Assembly (NCBI GenBank): GCA_014360645.1
Contig: JACIXD010000009.1
Coordinates: forward strand, 94,478-158,477
DNA: 64,000 bases
Direction: 5' to 3'
Origin: Actinomycetota bacterium
GTDB taxonomy: Bacteria > Actinomycetota > Geothermincolia > Geothermincolales > RBG-13-55-18
Shown here one piece after another: positions 60,209 through 64,000 of this stretch. The first letter of the stretch is position 1. Every line of letters starts with the position of its first letter. The notes beneath the pieces were generated by a model. It was not told the DNA's origin. It worked only from the letters and a program-made list of their open reading frames with translations, and searched no databases. The position numbers and the translations under genes were made by a program.

Positions 60209-62680
60209 TTATCCATTCTTTCTCTGCAAGCCAATGTCGTAGGCTCTGAGTCTTTCCTTCAAACCCGTTCCATCGATTAGGAGAAGATCGTTGCGGCCTC
60301 TGGCAAGATCCCATGATTCTCTAGAAAAATATCCTGAAGTGACCAAGATTACTTTGGTTATATTGGCAAGAGATTGTTTCACCCCGAGTAGCTCTCTGAC
60401 ATATCTATCTCCAACAGATCGTCCTGGATAGTGCTTGCACTGAATCGCAAGGTAATCCCAGCCAACATCTGTCTGTCGTTTAGCGTAGACATCTACACCT
60501 TTGTCTTTTGAAGCCGGAGTCAAGTCAACCGTGAATTTCATCTTCTCAAAGAGATGTGCAACAAGTTCCTCGAATTCCCTAGGGCTAAGCCCTTCAAGCT
60601 CCTTGCTAAGCTTTGCATCGATCTCAGTTTCTTCTCTTCTTGCGGCCTTCGCCTTCTCAAGACCAAAGAGGCTGAATAGCTCTTCTTCCGTTAATACCTT
60701 CTCCAGTTTAGTCTCGCTTAGATCATCGATAACTTCGTTGAATAATCTGCTCTTTTTCTTCAATAGATTCTCTATTCTCTCTTCAATGGTACCAGCGGTA
60801 AATAGCTTCGTCACGAAGACAGTCTTTTTTTGCCCTATCCTGTGAGCCCTATCCTCAGCCTGTATCGCAGTCGAAGGGTTCCACCATAGGTCGAAATGAA
60901 ACACATAGTTGGCTTCAGTTATCGTCACCCCAACGCCACCAGCTTTTACAGAAGCTAGCAGCACTTTACTATCCTCGTGCTTAAATCCGTAGAGAACATC
61001 ATCTCTCTGTCTATTAGATAGTGCTCCCGTAAACATTAGTGGATTGAATCGGCCCAGTTTTTCGTTAATATGCACCAGGCTCTTCTCTGGGTACTGCGAG
61101 AATACTATGGCCTTATCTCCCTGCTCGGTAATTTCCTCTAATCTTTCACTCAGGTATTCAAGTTTGCAGCTTTCTTTGGTTTCTATTTCTATATTACAGA
61201 TTTGCTTTAGCTTAGTTATTAATGCAAGGACGTCTTTAACGGTAGCAGATGTTCCCATCTCGTCCAATTTAACAACACCTTCATTTTCTGCTCTTTCATA
61301 CGCTTCTCTTTGAGCAGGCAATAGATCAAGCCATACATCCTCATATATCTTTGCGGGTAACTCGGGAAGTACATCTGCCTTTCTTCTTCTCAGGAAATAT
61401 GGCTCGATGGTTTTCTTGACCCTTGTAGGCCATTTCGCGTCCTCATATTTCAATAGGCCCGGCTTGAGATAAGCAAATATTGCTATCAATTCCTTAAGCC
61501 GATTCTCCAAGGGAGTACCTGATAATCCCCAGCGCATTTGGGCCTTGATCATCCTTGCGGCTTTCGTCCTATTCGCTTCAGGATTCTTGATGGTTTGGAT
61601 CTCATCCAAAATAGCAAGGTCAAATATTTTCCCTGCCCTGTCTCGTTCTTCTTCTCCATCAAGAGAGCCCGACAAGTCTTGCCTGAGCGTGTCATATGTA
61701 CACAGGTAAACATGTGAGGGCAGACTCCATTCAACCTGCCTCTTTTCCGGTGGACCTTCAATCTTTCGCACACGCAGCTCTGGAGCCCAATCTGAAAATT
61801 TTCTCTCCCAGTCCGTGAGAACGGATTTCGGAGAGAGGACGAGTACTTTTGATATCTTGTTGACTTGAAAGAGACATCGAATGGCAACAATGGCTTGTAT
61901 CGATTTGCCTAATCCCATTTCGTCGCCCAGCAAAGCATGTTCATGTTCGGTGAGCCATTTAACCCCATCAACTTGAAAGTTGAACAGACCTTTACCCGTC
62001 GGAAAGGCGAGTATGTTATCAAAGTCCACCCCAAGAGGTGGATGAAGCAAAGGGAGTATGAAATCAAAGATACCAAAGCGTGACGCAGCCTCTTTCAGCT
62101 CTCTTCTTTCTTCTTCTCTACAAATACTGCACCATCTCTTTTTCATCTCATGTATGCATATTTCATCGCTATCAACTAGCGTCATCCGGGCTTTCTTGTC
62201 GCCATCTTGGGTTTCATAAACCTTGCCTACTGGCCTCCCTTTATCATGCAGAAGAGGTATTGATACAATCTCAGCCGCCCCTATTTTTTGTGTGACATTC
62301 AGAATATCTAGAATCAACTCATCCTTCGTCATGGAGTGGGAGAACTCGGTGGCGCAGAATGGGCATTTGATATCTCGGGAATATGGCAATTGATCGATTC
62401 TGATATATCCGACTAGTACTTGTGCACAATCGACGTTTGGACAAGCCATAAGCACTTTAAAAAACGGAATGGCCTCAGCCTTGTATTTTAGGGGTTCAAC
62501 GAGACACCTGATGTCGGTAATTGTAGGCTGCGGCAATGCATCGATTATTATATGTTCTGCTCGGGCACGCTCAAGGTCGAACTGCTCTATCTTGCTAATC
62601 AATGGCTTCTTGATAGGAAACACCTTATCAAGAATTCTGGGATGTATATTCTTTAAGGAGGTGCTGGATTTGCTGGCCAT
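60209..62680 (-). CDS. SNF2-family helicase fused to an Mrr-type restriction endonuclease
   Basis: 823 residues. N-terminal part with two possible zinc knuckles (CPNVDC...CPFC near 80-109, and CIHEMKKRWCSIC near 175-187). SNF2 motor: GDEMGLGKS near 252, DEIQ box LAILDEIQTIKNPE near 357, LSGTPLENRLKEL, IVFSQYPEKS, and GGVGVTITEANYV with AEDRAHRIGQKKTV. The final ~125 residues are an Mrr-type PD-(D/E)XK nuclease: EFEELVAHLF, GVDVYAK (Asp 730) and AIQCKHY (Q747-K749). Such fusions are typical of anti-phage or restriction systems. The start overlaps the stop of the upstream gene as TAATG. Confidence 0.9.
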   Translation of the reverse strand: MASKSSTSLKNIHPRILDKVFPIKKPLISKIEQFDLERARAEHIIIDALPQPTITDIRCLVEPLKYKAEAIPFFKVLMACPNVDCAQVLVGYIRIDQLPYSRDIKCPFCATEFSHSMTKDELILDILNVTQKIGAAEIVSIPLLHDKGRPVGKVYETQDGDKKARMTLVDSDEICIHEMKKRWCSICREEERRELKEAASRFGIFDFILPLLHPPLGVDFDNILAFPTGKGLFNFQVDGVKWLTEHEHALLGDEMGLGKSIQAIVAIRCLFQVNKISKVLVLSPKSVLTDWERKFSDWAPELRVRKIEGPPEKRQVEWSLPSHVYLCTYDTLRQDLSGSLDGEEERDRAGKIFDLAILDEIQTIKNPEANRTKAARMIKAQMRWGLSGTPLENRLKELIAIFAYLKPGLLKYEDAKWPTRVKKTIEPYFLRRRKADVLPELPAKIYEDVWLDLLPAQREAYERAENEGVVKLDEMGTSATVKDVLALITKLKQICNIEIETKESCKLEYLSERLEEITEQGDKAIVFSQYPEKSLVHINEKLGRFNPLMFTGALSNRQRDDVLYGFKHEDSKVLLASVKAGGVGVTITEANYVFHFDLWWNPSTAIQAEDRAHRIGQKKTVFVTKLFTAGTIEERIENLLKKKSRLFNEVIDDLSETKLEKVLTEEELFSLFGLEKAKAARREETEIDAKLSKELEGLSPREFEELVAHLFEKMKFTVDLTPASKDKGVDVYAKRQTDVGWDYLAIQCKHYPGRSVGDRYVRELLGVKQSLANITKVILVTSGYFSRESWDLARGRNDLLLIDGTGLKERLRAYDIGLQRKNG

Positions 62681-63255
62681 TATTGAAAACGCTGTTCCTT
62701 TTCCCTTAATACTTCTATTGCTCTCTCTATCCTTTCAAAGGGTTCTAAGAGATCGAGATGTGAGAAGACGCTTCCAATGAAATTCATCGACATTTCCTGG
62801 TCCTGCTCAAAATCAGGGTGTGGCGAACAAACAATGGGCTGGAACCTGCCCGTATTACAGGTAACCCGAAATCTGCTAAGCCCTTTCCCTGAACCATCTG
62901 CCTGTTCTACCTCGATCACCTCACCTGCCCTACCTATGAAAACCAATGGGTACGAGATATTCTCCCTTATTTTTAGAAGGTACTCTTTATTGACAATGAT
63001 GAGGCTTGGCGTATTGCTAATTGATTGCAGCAGGGGAAGACCACAAAGTTCAACTCCGATATATGGCTCAAGCTTTTCTCCGTAGAGGGGTTTCTGAATG
63101 GCATTTGGCTTTACGGGTAACGTGCACCTGAATTCTGCAGGTATACCGCCCTTGTCGGTGACCAATAACGCACCTAGATACCCTCCGTCATCGGGTGCTG
63201 ATAAGAGAGTAAGAAAGCCTATTAGTGATTTCCCGTCATCCACATCGTATGACAT
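62680..63255 (-). CDS. Unknown 191-residue protein coupled to the SNF2-Mrr gene
   Basis: No family recognised. The N-terminal half is beta-rich (SLIGFLTLLSAPDDGGYLGA, then PAEFRCTLPV and KPLYGEKLEPYIGVELCG), the middle SLIIVNKEYLLKIREN, and the C-terminus is helical and charged. No membrane segment. ATG 63255 has GGAGGTGG upstream. Its TAA stop shares a base with the ATG of the helicase-nuclease, so equal or linked expression is expected. It may be a specificity, sensor or inhibitor component of that system. Confidence 0.75.
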   Translation of the reverse strand: MSYDVDDGKSLIGFLTLLSAPDDGGYLGALLVTDKGGIPAEFRCTLPVKPNAIQKPLYGEKLEPYIGVELCGLPLLQSISNTPSLIIVNKEYLLKIRENISYPLVFIGRAGEVIEVEQADGSGKGLSRFRVTCNTGRFQPIVCSPHPDFEQDQEMSMNFIGSVFSHLDLLEPFERIERAIEVLREKEQRFQ

Positions 63256-63336
63256 CGTCCACCTCCAAATAACACAATCCCGCTTGCGATAAGCTCTATA
63301 TTCCCTTGCGTAAACAGCACCAGATTTACAGCAGCC

Positions 63337-63678
63337 TCAGCGTCTTTGCTGTGCCTTGTTTACTATTCTATAGGCATCTATGTCAGTAAGGTCCTTTGCG
63401 TTAGTTAAATCGTCAATGTAGTCGCTTTCCCTCTTAACAAAATGATCTTTTCTAGAAAGATATGCGGCAATCAGTATCTCTTCTAAATCAATATCGAGCA
63501 CTTTGGACAGAGAGTGAGCAATCTCATATGTGGGAGTGCGGTCTCCTTTCTCAAGCGCATTTATGAGAGACTTAGAAGCTTTCACGCCCTCTCTATCTTG
63601 AAGAAGTCTTGAAACAGAACTCATCGAAAGCCCGAGCTCTTTCCTTTGTTTAGAAACAAGTTCAGAAAAGGATTTCAT
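63337..63678 (-). CDS. Xre-family helix-turn-helix regulator
   Basis: 113 residues. HTH_3 domain in the first 70: LVSKQRKELGLSMSSVSRLL, SKSLINALEKGDRTPTYE and IAHSLSKVLDIDLEEIL. A helical C-terminal tail follows. ATG 63678 has AGGAGG close upstream. First gene of the operon with the unknown protein (81-bp gap) and the SNF2-Mrr gene, so it probably represses it. A possible promoter and operator zone precede it. Confidence 0.9.
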   Translation of the reverse strand: MKSFSELVSKQRKELGLSMSSVSRLLQDREGVKASKSLINALEKGDRTPTYEIAHSLSKVLDIDLEEILIAAYLSRKDHFVKRESDYIDDLTNAKDLTDIDAYRIVNKAQQRR

Positions 63679-63694
63679 TTGCCCTCCTAGAAAG

Positions 63695-63723
63695 AGCATA
63701 CAATACTTGTGGACATTTGTGAA
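63695..63723 (-). promoter_or_regulatory. Possible promoter of the Xre/SNF2-Mrr operon
   Basis: Minus-strand TTCACA (63718-63723), 17-bp spacer, TATGCT (63695-63700). Two TTGTG/TTTGTG direct repeats lie in the spacer and -35 and might be operator half-sites. Transcription would start very near the ribosome binding site. Confidence 0.4.
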
Positions 63724-63898
63724 TCCTTCTTCAAGATTTACCCAGGGGTCGTTTCTTCGATCTTCGATCCCGGTAACTTACCAACTCTACCTTAGCCTAC
63801 CGGGCAATAACCGCACCCTTCGACTGAAGACCATCCCATGACCCGAGACCGGACTGTCGCCAACCAAGAGTCAAAGCCTATTCGCTGAGCATAATCGC
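63724..63898. other. Non-coding gap at the right end
   Basis: About 175 bp between the Xre promoter and the partial zinc-finger gene. GATCTTCGATCC near 63760 repeats TTCGATC but no tRNA fold is visible. Nothing else seen. Confidence 0.3.
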
Positions 63899-64000
63899 TT
63901 ACTTCAGCCTCGTTCCGCACAGACGGCATTTTACATTTGCACTGGCCCTGTAGCAGTCCTTGCAGACGAAGTGGCCGTTGTCGCAGGTCTTACCTCCGAA
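63899..64000 (-). CDS. Zinc-finger protein, C-terminal 33 residues (partial at window edge)
   Basis: Read on the minus strand from the window edge: CDNGHFVCKDCYRAS then CRLCGTRLK and stop. The pattern C-x2-GH-x2-C-x2-C ... C-x2-C is that of a RING- or ribbon-type zinc finger at a C-terminus. The rest of the gene is outside the window. Confidence 0.65.
   Translation of the reverse strand, partial: FGGKTCDNGHFVCKDCYRASANVKCRLCGTRLK

Noticed and set aside
63740..63790. Possible tRNA because of repeated TTCGATC
   Set aside because: No acceptor stem, anticodon arm or correctly spaced T-arm could be folded on either strand. No tRNA was found anywhere in the window.

Overview
The window is high-GC DNA with actinobacterial character, apart from a visibly AT-richer block at about 57.2-63.9 kb. 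That reading rests on an HspR-like MerR repressor divergent from an Hsp20 gene, frequent GTG/TTG starts, strong AGGAGG ribosome binding sites, a promoter that implies a leaderless mRNA, and secreted proteins built from 'WYFAEG' modules. I infer a deep-branching, probably anaerobic member of the Actinomycetota. No rRNA or tRNA gene was recognised, so placement below that level is not supported.

Layout. 0-4 kb: end of a nuclease-subunit-like gene and a full AddA-type helicase-nuclease, then an acetyltransferase. 4.7-11.5 kb: a lipoprotein, a soluble triple-PAS histidine kinase and a large secreted protein with a caspase-like His/Cys dyad plus WYFAEG modules. 11.5-17.8 kb: a two-subunit UxaA-type dehydratase, the Hsp20/HspR heat-shock locus, a tiny rubredoxin-like protein, a PadR regulator and a deacetylase carrying a perfect 345-bp tandem duplication. 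18-31 kb: acyl-CoA and lipid type genes (two AMP-forming ligases, nitronate monooxygenase, PaaI thioesterase), an Fe-S protein, a sirtuin, a metallo-beta-lactamase-fold protein and several wrecked genes. 31-50 kb: a HAMP membrane sensor, a methyltransferase, FetAB-type exporter, PruA, TauE/SafE, an alkylsulfatase-like hydrolase, a ferric-reductase-like membrane protein, radical SAM, Na+/solute symporter, YihY, M28 peptidase and a geranylgeranyl-reductase-like flavoprotein. 50-57 kb: isochorismatase-like hydrolase, alpha-L-fucosidase and a redox cassette (FixC-like flavoprotein, two-cluster ferredoxin, a standalone copy of the flavoprotein's C-terminal domain, an ATC-hydrolase-like protein and a C_GCAxxG_C_C protein). 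57.2-64 kb: a lower-GC island with a HEPN protein, a truncated DUF3800 gene, an intact IS1634-type element, and an operon of Xre repressor, unknown 191-residue protein and a SNF2 helicase fused to an Mrr-type nuclease.

Three things deserve most attention. First, the Xre/unknown/SNF2-Mrr operon looks like an uncharacterised defence or restriction module, and its second and third genes overlap as TAATG. Second, two paralogous proteins (22.3-23.4 kb and 48.7-49.8 kb) share an internally duplicated zinc-ribbon architecture I cannot assign. Third, in the redox cassette a 75-residue gene is a free-standing homologue of the C-terminal domain of the flavoprotein encoded three genes upstream.

The window is also rich in broken genes: remnants of saccharopine dehydrogenase, SDR, a PQQ-type beta-propeller, IlvD, GH31, a polyhydroxybutyrate-depolymerase-like esterase, CapA and DUF3800. 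This suggests ongoing gene decay between otherwise intact operons, although assembly or base-calling errors must be excluded for the frameshifted ones.
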